Part shown: positions 24,745-38,100 of the stretch, in pieces | Numbering within the stretch: the first letter of the stretch is position 1 | Layout of the letters: every line of letters starts with the position of its first letter | NCBI RefSeq assembly: GCF_937616625.2 | Contig: NC_065577.1 | Location: 5,993,001-6,057,000 of the forward strand | DNA from: Mercurialis annua | Taxonomy: Eukaryota > Streptophyta > Magnoliopsida > Malpighiales > Euphorbiaceae | Length of the DNA stretch: 64,000 nt | Direction of reading: 5' to 3' | Program-made: the position numbers and the translations under genes | The notes under the pieces: generated by a model | What the model was told of the DNA's origin: nothing | Databases searched by the model: none | What the model saw: only the letters and a program-made list of their open reading frames with translations

Positions 24745-27060
24745 TTGCTAACTGAATCTCATCCTATATGGAGTGTAGATTCAAGAGCCACAGACCGAGT
24801 AGCTAGAGACATAAATGGATTTCGTCAAATTACTAGTGGTTCTAAAGTGATATATGTAGGCAACATTGTAAGAGTTGAAGTCAAAGGAATTAGCACATGC
24901 AAATTGATTTTGCAAGAAGGCTATATTCTATGTCTACATGATGTCCTTTATGCTCCGGAGATTCGACGGAACTTGGTCTCCGTTATTGCTTTATTAAAGT
25001 TAAGATTGGTTTATTTTTCAAGATGTTTAAGTTAAGAGTTTTAGTAGTACTTTGTTTTATGGTTGTGGATTTTATGTGGATGTTTTTATAGTGTTAAACA
25101 CTACATGTTATTTTAATAATAGCGATGTTTGTTTTTCATTATTTTCTCAATCTAGCAGTCATGATTTGGCATGCTAGAATAGAACATATTGGGCAAGATA
25201 GAATGAATAGATTGACACGTGATGATCTTTTAGGATCAAGCACAAAATTCATTTCGCCCACTTGTGTTCTTACCAGAAATAACAACTAGAAAACCTTTTG
25301 GAAAGGGTAAACGAGTTGAATTTTCTTTTTGCAACTTATACATTCAGATATTTGTGGATCAATGAATGTTCAAGAAAAGCGTGGTGTTTCGTACTTCATT
25401 ACCTTTATAGATGACTTCACTCGATATGTTCATGTCTATTTGATCTCCCATAAATCTGAAACATTAGATTGTTTTACAAGCATTCAAATGAGGTCGAGGA
25501 TCAATTAGATAAAACTGTGAAAGTCTTAAGAACTAATCGAGGTAGATAGTATCTATCGGACCAATTTAAAGAATTGTGTGAAGAAAAAGGTATATTGAGG
25601 TAATTAACAGCTCCTAGAACTTCGCAATAAGATGGTGTTGCCGAGTGTAGGAATATAACTTTTCTTAAATTGGTTAGGTGTATGATGGCTCAAGCTGATC
25701 TCCTAGTTCATTTTTAAAGTGATATATTGTTGATAGCAGCCTATATACTTAACTGTGTATTTTTAAAATCAGTATCCTTAACACCTTATGAGTTATGCTA
25801 AAAGAAAACCCCGATTTGAGTGAGTTGCGTCCTTGAAGATTCACATCATACATTCTTGATTCTTCCCATAAAATTTGGTAATTAGGACCAAGAGGGAAGA
25901 AATGTATCTTTATTCGGTACTCTGAAAACTCAAAAGGTTATATTTTTATATTTTAGTAAGGATAATGATTGAAAGAAAAAAAAATTGAGTCCAAAGATGT
26001 CATTTTCAATGAAGATAATTTTCCTTCAGAGCGAAATTTGGATATTTATTATCATCTTTATGAGATTCAAGAAGAAGGATAAGTTGATCTAAATCAACTA
26101 ATAGTTGAACCTCAAAAGTGAGGTACATAATCCTATTTTTGATAGTGGGAGCATACAAGGGTTGCTTCACCCATCTCAATTGAGTGGGAGAGTTGGGGAA
26201 TCTGAACCAATTTCAATTGGTGAAGACGATAGTTCTCACTGACGTAAAAGTATACGTTCAAAAAACTATAATTGTTACTCCCACTAATGATAATAAATCC
26301 AAAACAATGAAAGAGGCATTTTGAGTGTCTTCTAAAGAAAGAGCGAAAAGTTGCAATAGAAGAAGAAATGAAATCTATTTTGGCTATTGTGGCGAATTTA
26401 GATTTAGAATTGCATCCACACAGTGAAAAACCATGTTGACCTGTAATTTTTAAGATGATTGATGAAGATCACTGTTTTTACATTAAAGGATCGAATGATA
26501 AATTTGCAATTCTATCTCTTTATGCTAATGATATTTTGATTACTGGAAATGACAAAGAGTATGTCAGGATACCATAGATGGTTATCTATAAACTTTGATA
26601 TGAAAGATATAGATGAGGCAGACTTCATATTGGGAGTTAAACTGAAAAGAGATCGTTCTAAGAAACTTTTGGCTCTGTCACTAGAGAGTTATATCCGAAA
26701 GGTTCTAAAATACTCCAATATGAGTACTTGCAAGCCAGTGGATACTCCAGTGTTGAAATATGAAGTTTTAAGTCCAACAATATGTTCTAAGAATCCACAA
26801 GAATAAAGAGAAACGTCCATTATACCAAATGCTAGTGCTATAGAAAGTCCAACGTATGCTATGATATGTACTCACCCAAACATATGTATTGTTTATGGGA
26901 GAGTTAGCTAGTATAACTACCTCAGAGACATAATTGCCTAAAGAGAAGTGATAGTACAATATATTTTTACGCATTGAAGTAGTAGTTGATCTCCAATAGA
27001 TGTATTTCTTGCACATGTGAAATCTCTTGGATTGCGTATAATTTAGATAATTATATTTAT
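24745..27060 (+). pseudogene. Copia pol remnant (protease, integrase, reverse transcriptase)
   Basis: The protease region shows WSVDSRATDRVA, with Arg in place of the Gly of the catalytic Asp-Ser-Gly. GAG-pre-integrase text (WHARIEHIGQDRM, near 25167) and integrase text (DICGSMNVQEKRGV, FITFIDDFTRY, near 25345-25420) follow in different frames. The end of the reverse transcriptase (INFDMKDIDEADFILGVKLK) is open at 26549-26806. Multiple frameshifts and stops are present, and the RNase H domain is largely missing. Confidence 0.8.
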
Positions 27061-28089
27061 CTATAAATATATTGTTGAGCTTATATTGTACTGATTATAT
27101 GTATGCTAAAATGAGTATTATATTTTTTGTCATATCATATCATCACATCACATATATTATTTGTTAAAGGCTCAACAAAGATGTCACACAGATTTTAGAT
27201 CGGCTCACTCACACGAGCGGTCGCCTCTAGCGCTAGATGAGCGAGTGGAGATGAGATATGATGTTAGGTTTATCGCCTCAAAAGAATGAGATGAGGTTAT
27301 ATACTATATTTATAATCGTTTTGGATTGCCCGAATCCAAGTGATCTGTGATAGCCGAATGTGATTTCTCATTATTACCTGCTAAGAATAAGAGTTTTGAG
27401 AATTCAAGTTAGGCGTTAAGAAATGACTGAACTAAAATCCGTACAGTATTTTTATTTGACATCGAAGATATAAAGAATAATGTAGCACATGATTCATAAC
27501 ATGTGTGCTAGGACGACCAAAAGGATAGTGGGAGAATGATTCCCTGCTTCTCCACTGTGTGAGACCATATAGGATAAGTATATATCCTTATGACTGTACC
27601 CTCAGACTTTTTACTGCTATTTATGTTTTATTCATGGTGTTTGCTATCTTAGCTTGCTACCTATGGTTATTGGATGATTCGGTCTATGGACCATGTCTAG
27701 AAAAGCAGCTGTGTATAAAATTGTAAATTTCGAGTGAGAAAGGAAGATTTGATTCAGTGTTGTCATTGGCCCACCAATCTTGTCAATTTTTGAAGAAATG
27801 TGACTTGATTATGAATATACAAGTATATATGTTTTTTAACATACTCTGGGAGGGAATAGAGTTTATCATTTTAAAAGGATAAATCTAGGGTACTGCGAGA
27901 ATAATAATGATTTATTTTTTTAAGGGTAGAAGCTGTTATGTCATTCCTAACAGATGCATAGCTATAAGCTCCTGAATGCAGGTATACTCGCTAGGTCGCA
28001 CGACCTATGTACTAGTATGAAATTGTGGTTATATTTTGATAATAGAGAATCTCGCAATGAGGTCTAACCCGTCATGTGCGAGTGAGAGA

Positions 28090-28481
28090 TGTTGGTATTT
28101 GGGTTGGGTCGCCCATGACGGATTGACCCGAATCCAATTACATATTTGGGTTTGCATGGGTTTGCATGGAATAGGGTTGCAACCTTTAATGAAAAGTTGC
28201 AACTCCATTAAAAGGTGGTAACTTAATGGAAAGTTACACCTAGTCATGTCACCCATTATATGTTTATATATACATGTAATGATACCACATAACTAAATAA
28301 TGAATCATAACTCAATTTTCTACCAAAATATATGCAATTAATAAGTACATTAGGTGGTGAAATATAAGTATTTTCCATTGTGAGAATACTTGAGACTTAG
28401 TGCATAAAGTCCAATCAAGCTTGTGGAATCGACAAGAGGTATGTCTAGAACGACCCTATTTAATTTCCGCATATTTCAACA
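28090..28481 (+). repeat. Right LTR (392 bp) of the Copia element
   Basis: Begins TGTTGGTATTTGGG after a purine-rich GCGAGTGAGAGA tract, ends ATATTTCAACA; followed by TSD TTCGT. Confidence 0.9.
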
Positions 28482-28735
28482 TTCGTCAATGAACATTAAT
28501 AGGTTCTGGTTTGCTTTTATGCCAAAATTACTGTACATGCATTAGCTTTTCGTGTGTAGATTGATTGATATGAAACTGAAATATATATATAGAATGTGTG
28601 AAAGTGGAATCACATATTTCAATAATAATAATAATAATAATAATGTAAGAACCATAACAATCTCTGTATTTTTTTATTCTTCAGCCAAAAAAGCTGTTAT
28701 TCTTCAAGAAAATACTCATTCTTGAAATGGAATCA

Positions 28736-30283
<1,548 letters not shown>

Positions 30284-31389
30284 GGTGAAAAATTCCAAGA
30301 AATGGTGTGAAACAAATTAAAGGAGGGATCTGTAGAAGTAAGCAGAGAAGATTTGTTAATTTGGTGGTGTATATATAAAAATATGTTCAATATATATATA
30401 CCCTACCTTATAGTAATTTGCATGTGAACTAATAATTAGTAATGGCAGCTGAAATTAGTTTAATTTTCCGGATTTAAAAAGTTAATTTTTTTTTGTGATA
30501 ATTGCTAATTTGACATCTCATTTTACATGCTCCCATGGATTTTTAAAAGTCAATTGATAATTTTATCGTTAATTAAATTTAATAGTCGACTTAATTAAAA
30601 AATAATTATTAAAATTAATTTAACTCACAAACTTTTTTTTAAATCATAAAATTAAAATAATATATTTTTTCTTTTAAATCAAAGTAAAAAAATTTGAATT
30701 TTGAATTTCAATTTAAAAAAAAAATAGATTCAATATTTTGGGGTTGATTTAATTTTAAAATTAAAAAAAATCAATATATTTGTGAACACTTTTATTTAAA
30801 TCAAACAAATTAAAATTTAAAACCACAGAAAAATATATTAAATTTTATTGTTTTTACTTAATAAAAACATGTTAATTTTTGTTTTGAAAAAAAAAAAAGA
30901 ATTTTCGAACTATTTATAAAGACAAATAAAGTTATGAATTATTAGATTATTTGAATATTTAATAATTTTATGTATTTTTTTAAAATAAATAAAGTTATGA
31001 GTTAAATAATATTTAATTCTTAATAATCGCATCTTTCAACCAACTCAATTAATAGATTTAACTGAAGGCAAGGTACAAATAATGAATTTGATTAAATAGA
31101 AAAGTAGAAACAATTGTTTTAAGAACTATAAAAATGATCCCAAAAATGTAAAGATGTGGATTTTTTCTGATTTTTTTTTGCTGAAGACAACATTTTTATA
31201 ATGTGTTGTAAGTTGAGGGGCTTATAGAATTTTAAAAGGACTAAAATGAACGCAAATATATTTTTATTAACACTTATAAGAAATTTATAAAACACTCTCT
31301 TGTGATTTTCCAACACACACGTCACTCACACATCACCCACACTCCACTATACAATACCCATATTTATAGCATGTTTATATCGGTTTTAT

Positions 31390-31570
31390 GGAAAATTCTT
31401 ACCTATACCTGGTTTATGAATTTTCCATGCACATATCCAATGAAATGTTAGAAAATCTAACATATCTTTTTCTCTCTACTCATTATTTTTTATTTTTTCT
31501 CATTTCTTTAACACCTCATTAGATAGATTCATGAATTTTTCATGAACCGGATCTAGATAAGAACTTTCCC
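31390..31570. mobile_element. 181-bp MITE specific to block A
   Basis: Inverted ends GGAAAATTCTTACCTATACC and GGGAAAGTTCTTATCTAGAT (read inward). Flanks GGTTTTAT (31382-31389) and GATTTTAT (31571-31578) form an 8-bp TSD with one mismatch. Block B has the uninterrupted sequence near 36030. Confidence 0.8.
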
Positions 31571-31908
31571 GATTTTATAATGTTAGTTTCTAGATTGTTT
31601 AGTTTTATAATATAAATCTAGAAGTAAAAGATTCTAGACCATTGAAAAAAGTAAAAGTATGTCGGTGACATTTCTCACAGGGCTGAATTGATACTTTATT
31701 CAATGTTTATTAGATGCAACTAATAAACTTTTGGCTTTGATGTTTAAATGTAATTTGAGTAATTATTAAAAGTTAAGATTCAATAATGTGTTTAATTTTT
31801 CTATAATGTTATGTTTGACTATTTAATTTATAATCTAAAGCTTATGTGGCATGCTAAGGAAGTTGTCTAGATGTAACAGCTTTCAAAAGTAATACAATAT
31901 AAAAAATA

Positions 31909-32272
31909 GGTAGAAGGTACAAAAAAACCCTCGACTTTTTTTCAAAAGTACAAATCAGCCCTTTTATTTTTTTGGGCACAATTAAACCCTCGTGTTTTTA
32001 AAATTGAATAATTAAACCCTTATTGTTTTAAAATCGAACAAATAAACCCTTTTAGTTTATTTTTGGGTCACTTACCCCCTCAAATTTTCGGTAAATATTT
32101 TAAACGTTAATATTATTTTGAACTTTTTTCCTATATGATTATGAGAGACATGTCAGCCATTAACGAGTGTTTCTAATGATGCTGGATGAAAGGGGTTTTT
32201 TGTTCGATTTGAAAACAAAGGACTGATTTGTATTTTTGTAAAAACTACGAGTGATATTTTGTACCTTTGGCC
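31909..32272. mobile_element. MULE-type MITE (364 bp) specific to block A
   Basis: Terminal repeats of about 50 bp (GGTAGAAGGTACAAAAAAAC at left, GGCCAAAGGTACAAAATATC from the right) and a perfect 9-bp TSD TAAAAAATA (31900-31908, 32273-32281). Block B keeps the empty site, with TAAAAAATA once. Confidence 0.9.
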
Positions 32273-32281
32273 TAAAAAATA

Positions 32282-32552
32282 CTTCTTCCGGTTTATAACA
32301 TTTATTGATTTTTTAATTTTATATAAATTAAAAAACTAATAAATATATTTTAATTTGTATATATTTTTATTAAATTATTCAGATTAATTACTACTATTTT
32401 TATATTTGACTAATTTTTTTAATATTATTAAGTTATTTATTATTAGAAATAAATTTTAATAAAAAGCAATTAATAATTTTTTTGAAATTTGTAAGTGGTA
32501 AATATTATTGACCATTTTTTTAAATGCAGCAAATATTATAAACTGGAGGAAG
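32282..32552. mobile_element. Stowaway-like MITE in block A
   Basis: TA-flanked element with inverted ends CTTCTTCCGGTTTATAA and CTTCCTCCAGTTTATAA; the typical Tc1/mariner-derived Stowaway terminus. Orthologous to 36372-36641 in block B, so it predates the duplication. Confidence 0.85.
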
Positions 32553-33035
32553 TACTATCTAGCTAGAATATATGTTTTATTTTCCTTTCAAAATACCATT
32601 ATTTATTATTAAGGATAACCAGGTTCCAGTACATCTATTGACATGTGAATCACTTCATATTAAGCACAATAGATCTAACATCAATTCAATTGGTAATTAA
32701 ATATTTTATTTTAAATATAAGGATAATATTTTTTCTTTTTCTTTAATGCGACATCGTGAATCAACTGAATCAATTGTTTAATTAAAATAATAAATATATA
32801 AATTTATAATTTTATGATTCTACTACATGTTTCAGAGAAGTGCCAGGGATCACGATCAAACATCTTAGGTTGATACAAATGGTTTAATGCATCTTTTGAC
32901 CTTTCAATTTATATTTATTAATCCATTTGTATCTTCTTGTCTAACATATTTATTATCTCAGCTTGTAAAGTTTTTGCCTACTTAACATCTTAAATTATCA
33001 TTTTTTTAATTGTTTGACCTCTTCTTATTCAGTTT

Positions 33036-33138
33036 TTTTTTATAATTGGGGAGGAGGAAGCGCTTGTGGGAGGATTTGAACCCACGACCTTGACAGTTTG
33101 TTGTCTAGACTTATTCCATTTGAGTTACAGCTCGTTGG
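33036..33138 (-). mobile_element. tRNA-derived SINE
   Basis: On the minus strand a box-A-like TAACTCAAATGG and box-B-like GGGTTCAAATCC are followed by an A-rich tail. Flanked by a 16-bp perfect TSD TCTTCTTATTCAGTTT (33020-33035, 33139-33154). Same family as 10930-11037. Confidence 0.85.
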
Positions 33139-33154
33139 TTCTTCTTATTCAGTT

Positions 33155-34387
33155 TAATGAAACATTTGGTTACAAACTTAAAAGAAGCAAGTGAACAAAT
33201 ATTTTTAGCTGACGTGTTGATGTAGTGGAAGTCACAAATAAAAACCGAATAATTTAAATATTGTTGATTACACATAATACCAACAAATGAACTTCTGAAC
33301 TTATCGATTCAATAACAAGAATTTAGGAATTAATTAGGCGTCAAAAGTTTACTGATTTAGTTGAATAGCAAAATTTAAAAAATAATTAAATCTGTCTCAA
33401 AACAACATAAACTTCCTTCTATCGTGTCATAATGTTGCTTATAAATACTAAAAGAATCAAAATTCTTATTAGACATAAAACAAAATCAAATAATAAAAAT
33501 CTAAAAATCAGCCATAATTAAAAAATGTCATTTTGGAAGCTCAAATAATGATATTTTCCTAAAAGCGACGAACACCATAATCTAAAGCGACGAACATCAT
33601 AATTTACGGCGACGGGTATAAATTTGGCCCGTTTTCAATAAATTTAGGCTAAAAAATGCTTAAATCGCACACTTCCAACTTTGAAAAAATTATGAAAATA
33701 TCGTTATGCCACGTTATATACTCTTTTCTCCATGAAGTCGAATTCCGTCTCCGCAACCGCATCGCATGTCATATGGTTAAGACATTTGACCCTGAACTTA
33801 TACTCTTTCATCCATCTAACATCTGAATTTGTACTTTTTCACCCACCGATTTCTCTATCCAGTTTAACCCATTTGATTTTTCATTTGTTGTGATGTGTCG
33901 AGTTAAGTGAAGCCAAATCAGCAATTTTCACCACATTATTGTATATGTGTCTCACTCTAGTTTTCAGTGGTTGAACAAGCAAAATTTACAAATTGTGATA
34001 TCAAATAGGTTAAATTGAAAAGTAAAGTTAGATGAATTAATGGCTGTAGGTGTGTATGTATTAAGTTCCCTTGATTGGTTTTCCAGGATAATGGACCTGT
34101 CGAAGAAGTTGAGTGCAATGTATGAACTCATGTCATATGATAACTTGATAACTATTTGTGTTGAATGATTAACTATTAGTATTGAGTTGAGTTGCATGTT
34201 TCTTGTCTATTAATAATTAACTATTAGTATTGAGTTGCATAATTAGCAATGATTTAGAAATTTGAAGCATGTAGCAGGGTGAATTCTCTTTTAAACTCTG
34301 AATATCTTTCTTGTGGTGGTTCTAAAAATGCTAATGGATTATGCTAGCTTCATGTAGTTTATGAGCTCTGAAACTACATCTATTGTA
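33155..34387. other. Intergenic region between SINE and Stowaway
   Basis: A/T-rich, no credible gene. Around 33560-33620 a short word (AAAGCGACGAACA) is repeated. No further structure could be supported. Confidence 0.5.
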
Positions 34388-34662
34388 CTCCCTCCGTCCC
34401 AAAACAATAGTCCCCTTTTCTTATTTTTTTTTGTTTCAAAACAACAGTCCACTTTTATTGTAAATCACAATTTAGAGTGTTTATTTTCCATATTGTCCTT
34501 ATTTAAAGTGTATCATTTATTGTTATTAGTCTATAGTCATAACATTTAATAAGGGTATGATAGGAAAAATGAAGATAAATTTGTGAAAAGTTAGAGCATT
34601 AATTGTGTTTCTTAAACTGTGTGAAAAGGAGAAAGTGGGCTATTGTTTTGGGACCGAGGGAG
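34388..34662. mobile_element. Stowaway MITE
   Basis: TA TSDs at 34386-34387 and 34663-34664; inverted ends CTCCCTCCGTCCCAAAACAA and CTCCCTCGGTCCCAAAACAA. Canonical Stowaway terminus CTCCCTCCGT. Confidence 0.93.
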
Positions 34663-34664
34663 TA

Positions 34665-34990
34665 TAAGTTTACATGGGCAGGTTTCGAGTGTAACTATTT
34701 TGCTAGAAAAAGGATCTCAACTTTCTAAAATTGTTTTCTTTTTGGATATTTCCGGTGAAGTGTGAAGTTTTGGAGGGAGAGATCGGAGGGCCAAGAGCAG
34801 CAACCGCCACTGCAACAGCAGCCATCGCGAACTAACATCACAGATGTTAAATCCGAGAGGCCAGAGATCCCTCAATGAAGCATATAAGGATGCCAATTCT
34901 GGCCGTGACCCTGTGAAATGTTGAATATGCATAATCTGTAACCATATAAAATGCTTTCTTGTAAAATTTGTTCAATGAAATTTTCATTCT
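34665..34990. other. Unidentified less A/T-rich segment
   Basis: 34740-34930 has a balanced composition and short open frames on both strands (CAG-rich words such as CAACAGCAGCC), followed by an A/T-rich tail that resembles a gene 3' end. I do not recognise a protein in it; a remnant of a gene or transcript is possible. Confidence 0.4.
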
Positions 34991-35099
34991 AGTAGGAACT
35001 ACGAGATCACCCCAAGGACGCCTTCGGCATCTAGGGGTCGCGGACCGACCATAGAACCCTGTTCAAACAGTTAAGTGGAACGCATTAGCTGTCCGCTCT
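34991..35099 (+). other. Nuclear plastid DNA insertion (NUPT), trnA-UGC intron-like
   Basis: GTAGGAACTACGAGATCACC and GGACCGACCATAGAACCC are words I recognise from the plastid inverted repeat, within the trnA-UGC group II intron of the rRNA operon. About 105 bp are near-identical to that sequence from memory, with small changes such as a five-base insertion after GTTCAA. Both sides revert abruptly to A/T-rich nuclear sequence. No plastid gene is intact here. The assignment rests on recall and should be confirmed by alignment. Confidence 0.75.
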
Positions 35100-36371
35100 T
35101 CTACTTTCTCTTGTGTTTTTTCATGCAATTGTTAAGCATCAAATCCAAATTTCAGGAAGCAATAAGTTGCTCAATTGAAGCAATATATATTAAAATTAAT
35201 TTAACTCGCCAACTTTCTTTTAAATCATAAAATTAAAAAAATTAAAATAATATATTTTTTCCTTTTAAATCAAAGTAAAAAGATTTGAATTTTGAATTTG
35301 AATTTTTTTTAAAAAATAGATTCAATATTTTGGGGTTGATTTAATTTTAAAATAAAAAAAATTCAATATATTTGTGAACAATTTTTTTTAAATCAAACAA
35401 ATTAAAATTTAAAACCACAGAAAAATATATTAAATTTTATTGTTTTTACTTAATCAAAACATGTTAATTTTTGTTTTGAAAAAAAAAAGAATTTTCGAAC
35501 TATTTATAAAGAAAAAAAAGTAGTTATAAATATATTATAGTGTATTAAGTAACTATAAATTCTTTTTAAAATTATTTGAATATTTAATGATTTTATGTAT
35601 TTTTTTTAAAATAAATAAAGTTATGAGTTAAATAATATTTAATTCTTAATAATTGCATCTTTGAACCAACTCAATTAATAGATTTAACTGACGGCAAGGT
35701 ACAAATAATGAATTTGATTAAGTGGCAAAGTAGAAACAATTGTTTTAAGAACTATAAAAATGATCCCAAAAATGTAAAGATGTGGATTTTTCTGATTTTT
35801 TTGCTGAAGACAACATTTTTATAATGTGTGCTAAGTTGAGGGGCTTATAGAATTTTAGGAGGATTAAAATGAACTCAAATATACTTTTATTAGCACTTAT
35901 AAGAAATTTATACAACACTCTTTTGTGATTTTCTCACACACACGTCACTCACACTCCACTATACTCTATTACATATAAAAAATGATAGCCCTCAACCCAT
36001 ATTTATAGCATGTTTATATCGGTCATAATGCTAGTTTCTAGTATTTTCTTTAGTTTCATAATATAAATCTAGAAGTAAAAGATTTTAGAACATTATAAAA
36101 AGTAAAAGTATGTCGGTGATATTTTTCACAGGGCTGAATTGATTCTTTATTCAATATTTATTAGATGCAACTAATACACTTTAGCTTTGATGTTTAAATA
36201 TAATTTGAGTAATTATTAAAAGTTAAAATTCAATAATGTGTTTAATTTTTTTATAATGTTATGTTTGACTTTTTAATTTACAAAATTATATATTCCGATC
36301 ATCTAAAGCTTATGTGGCATGCTAAGGAAGTTGTCTAGCTGTAACAGCTTTCAAAAGTAATATAAAAAATA

Positions 36372-36641
36372 CTCCTTCCGGTTTATAATATTTATTGATT
36401 TTGTAATTTTATATAAATTAAAAAATTAATAAATATGTTTTGATTTGTATATATTTTTATTGAATTATTCAAACTACCACTATTTTTATATTTGACTAAT
36501 TTTTTTTAATATTATTAAATTATTTATTATTATAAATAAATTTAAAAAAATAGCAATTAATAGTTTTTTTTTGAAATTTATAAGTGGTAAATATTATTGA
36601 CCATTTTTTTAAATGCAGTAAATATTATGAACTGGAGGAAG
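36372..36641. mobile_element. Stowaway-like MITE in block B
   Basis: TA-flanked (36370-36371, 36642-36643), with ends CTCCTTCCGGTTTATAATAT and CTTCCTCCAGTTCATAATAT; same element as in block A. Confidence 0.85.
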
Positions 36642-36934
36642 TACTATTTAGCTGGAATATATGTTTTATTTTTTTTCAAAATACCATTATTTATTGTTAA
36701 GGATAACCAGGTTCCAGTATATCTATTGACATGTGAATCATTTTATATTAAGCAGAATAGATCTAACATCAATTTAATTGGTAATTAAATATTTTATTTT
36801 AATTATAAGGATAACATTGTTTCTTTTTTTTAATGTGACATCATGAATAAACTGAATCAATTGTTTAATTAAAATAATAAATATATAAAGTTATTATTTT
36901 ATAATTCTACTACATGTTTTAGAAAATTGCCAGG

Positions 36935-37944
36935 CAGAGGCGGATCCACGATTAAGAGGGTGGGGTCCATGGACCCCATCCTTTTGGAGAAAAAAAATAC
37001 CTATACTGCTACGCATATACATAATAATAAAAGGTCTAATTATTTAAAAAAAAACCACCTTGTAACGTTTTTTTGTTTATACCCTCACCTAAGAAAAAAT
37101 TCATTTATACCCTTTTTTCGATTTTTCATTTTCATCTCTACCCTAAAATTTAAATTGTTGACAATTAAATTAACTAAAGAATGAAAACATTATAAATGAT
37201 TAATAATAATAATGTTTTTTTAGAATATAAGCTAAATATAAAAGATCATTTTGAATATTTTTCCAAATGAAAAGAGATCAAATTAGCTCTTTAGGGTAGA
37301 GACGAAAATGAAAAATCAAAAAAAGGGTACAAACGAATTTTTTCCTTGGTTAGGGTATAAACGAAAAAATATTATAAGGTAGGGTTTTTTTAAGTAATTA
37401 GGCCATAATAAAACAATTTGATATAAAAAAAATGGGATGAATTATGTATAAAATAAATGCTGTACAAATTTTCAGAATTGTTAGATATTAAAATGAAATT
37501 TAATAATTTAAAACAATAAATAATGAAATAACAAAATTTATTAAATTGTATATGTTTTTTATTTATTAATAAATACTAAAATTCAAAAATACATTTATTT
37601 ACTTAAATATTATTTAGTAATTTATAACTTAATTGATGAATATATTTTTTCAAGGAATTATATTTAATATATTATAAAAAATAACTCTCTTGCATTTGAA
37701 TGTAATAATATTTAATATATTATAACCTAATGATTGTTTAGTAGTATATATTAAAAATACTATCTTTAATAATGTGACTAGCGACGTAATTATTTAATAT
37801 TTTTATAATATAAAAAATTTTCGAGGCAATAATAAAAAAATTATTTTATTATTATATACAAAAAATATGTTATATTTTATTATAATTAAAATTTTGGTAT
37901 ATGTATATGGATCCCACCATGCGGAATTTCTGGATCGGCCACTG
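36935..37944. mobile_element. hAT non-autonomous element (1010 bp) with nested MITE
   Basis: Ends CAGAGGCGGATCCACG and CAGTGGCCGATCCAGA (read inward) are the well-known CAG-GGCGGATCCA hAT termini. The 8-bp TSD is TTGCCAGG (36927-36934) and TTGCCTGG (37945-37952), with one mismatch. Block A has the empty site. A MULE-type MITE sits inside at 37033-37404. No transposase. Confidence 0.9.
37033..37404. mobile_element. MULE-type MITE nested in the hAT element
   Basis: Ends GGTCTAATTATTTAAAAAAA and GGCCTAATTACTTAAAAAAA (read inward); perfect 9-bp TSD ATAATAAAA (37024-37032, 37405-37413). Same family as 15583-15962. Confidence 0.88.
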
Positions 37945-38100
37945 TTGCCTGGGATCGCGATCAAACATCTTAGGTTGATACAAATGGTTTAATGCATATT
38001 TTGATCCTTCAATTTGTATTTATTAATCCATTTGTATCTTTTAGTCTAACCTATCTATTATCTCAGCTTGTAAATTTTTGCCTACTTAACATCTTAAAAA

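Larger units (their letters stand above)
21893..28481 (+). mobile_element. Degenerate Ty1/Copia LTR retrotransposon
   Basis: LTRs of 392 bp at 21893-22284 and 28090-28481 (TGTTG...CAACA) differ at about 19 sites plus two indels (roughly 5%). The flanks are an imperfect 5-bp TSD (GTCGT at 21888-21892, TTCGT at 28482-28486). A tRNA-Met-type PBS (TGGTATCGGAGCC, 22286-22298) follows the left LTR. The interior has gag, protease, integrase and reverse transcriptase remnants in Copia order, all interrupted by stops and frameshifts, and the RNase H region is not recognisable. It is not capable of autonomous movement. Confidence 0.9.
30608..32994. repeat. Non-coding repeat block A
   Basis: Aligns in the same orientation with block B (35188-38098): both begin ATTAAAATTAATTTAACTC and end CCTACTTAACATCTTAAA. 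Block A carries two MITEs absent from B (31390-31570, 31909-32272) and shares one Stowaway element with it. No coding frame is seen. The sequence around 31190-31380 has an LTR-like or gene-flank look, but no partner was found, so the nature of the block is unknown. Confidence 0.85.
35188..38098. repeat. Non-coding repeat block B
   Basis: Second copy of block A (30608-32994). It lacks the two MITEs specific to A but contains a hAT element with a nested MULE-type MITE (36935-37944) inserted where A reads GTGCCAGGGATCACGATC. It ends directly at the NAC remnant. Confidence 0.85.

Noticed and set aside
33036..33138. tRNA gene, from the box A and box B-like motifs (also 10930-11037 and 59144-59218)
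   Set aside because: No complete cloverleaf or anticodon arm; long TSDs and A-rich tails mark two of them as SINEs.
34361..34549. Open frame over the Stowaway element
   Set aside because: It is internal to a MITE with clear TA-flanked inverted repeats.
34717..34932. Coding exon in the less A/T-rich segment before the plastid insert
   Set aside because: Frames on both strands are short and conflicting, and no family is recognisable; recorded only as an unidentified segment.
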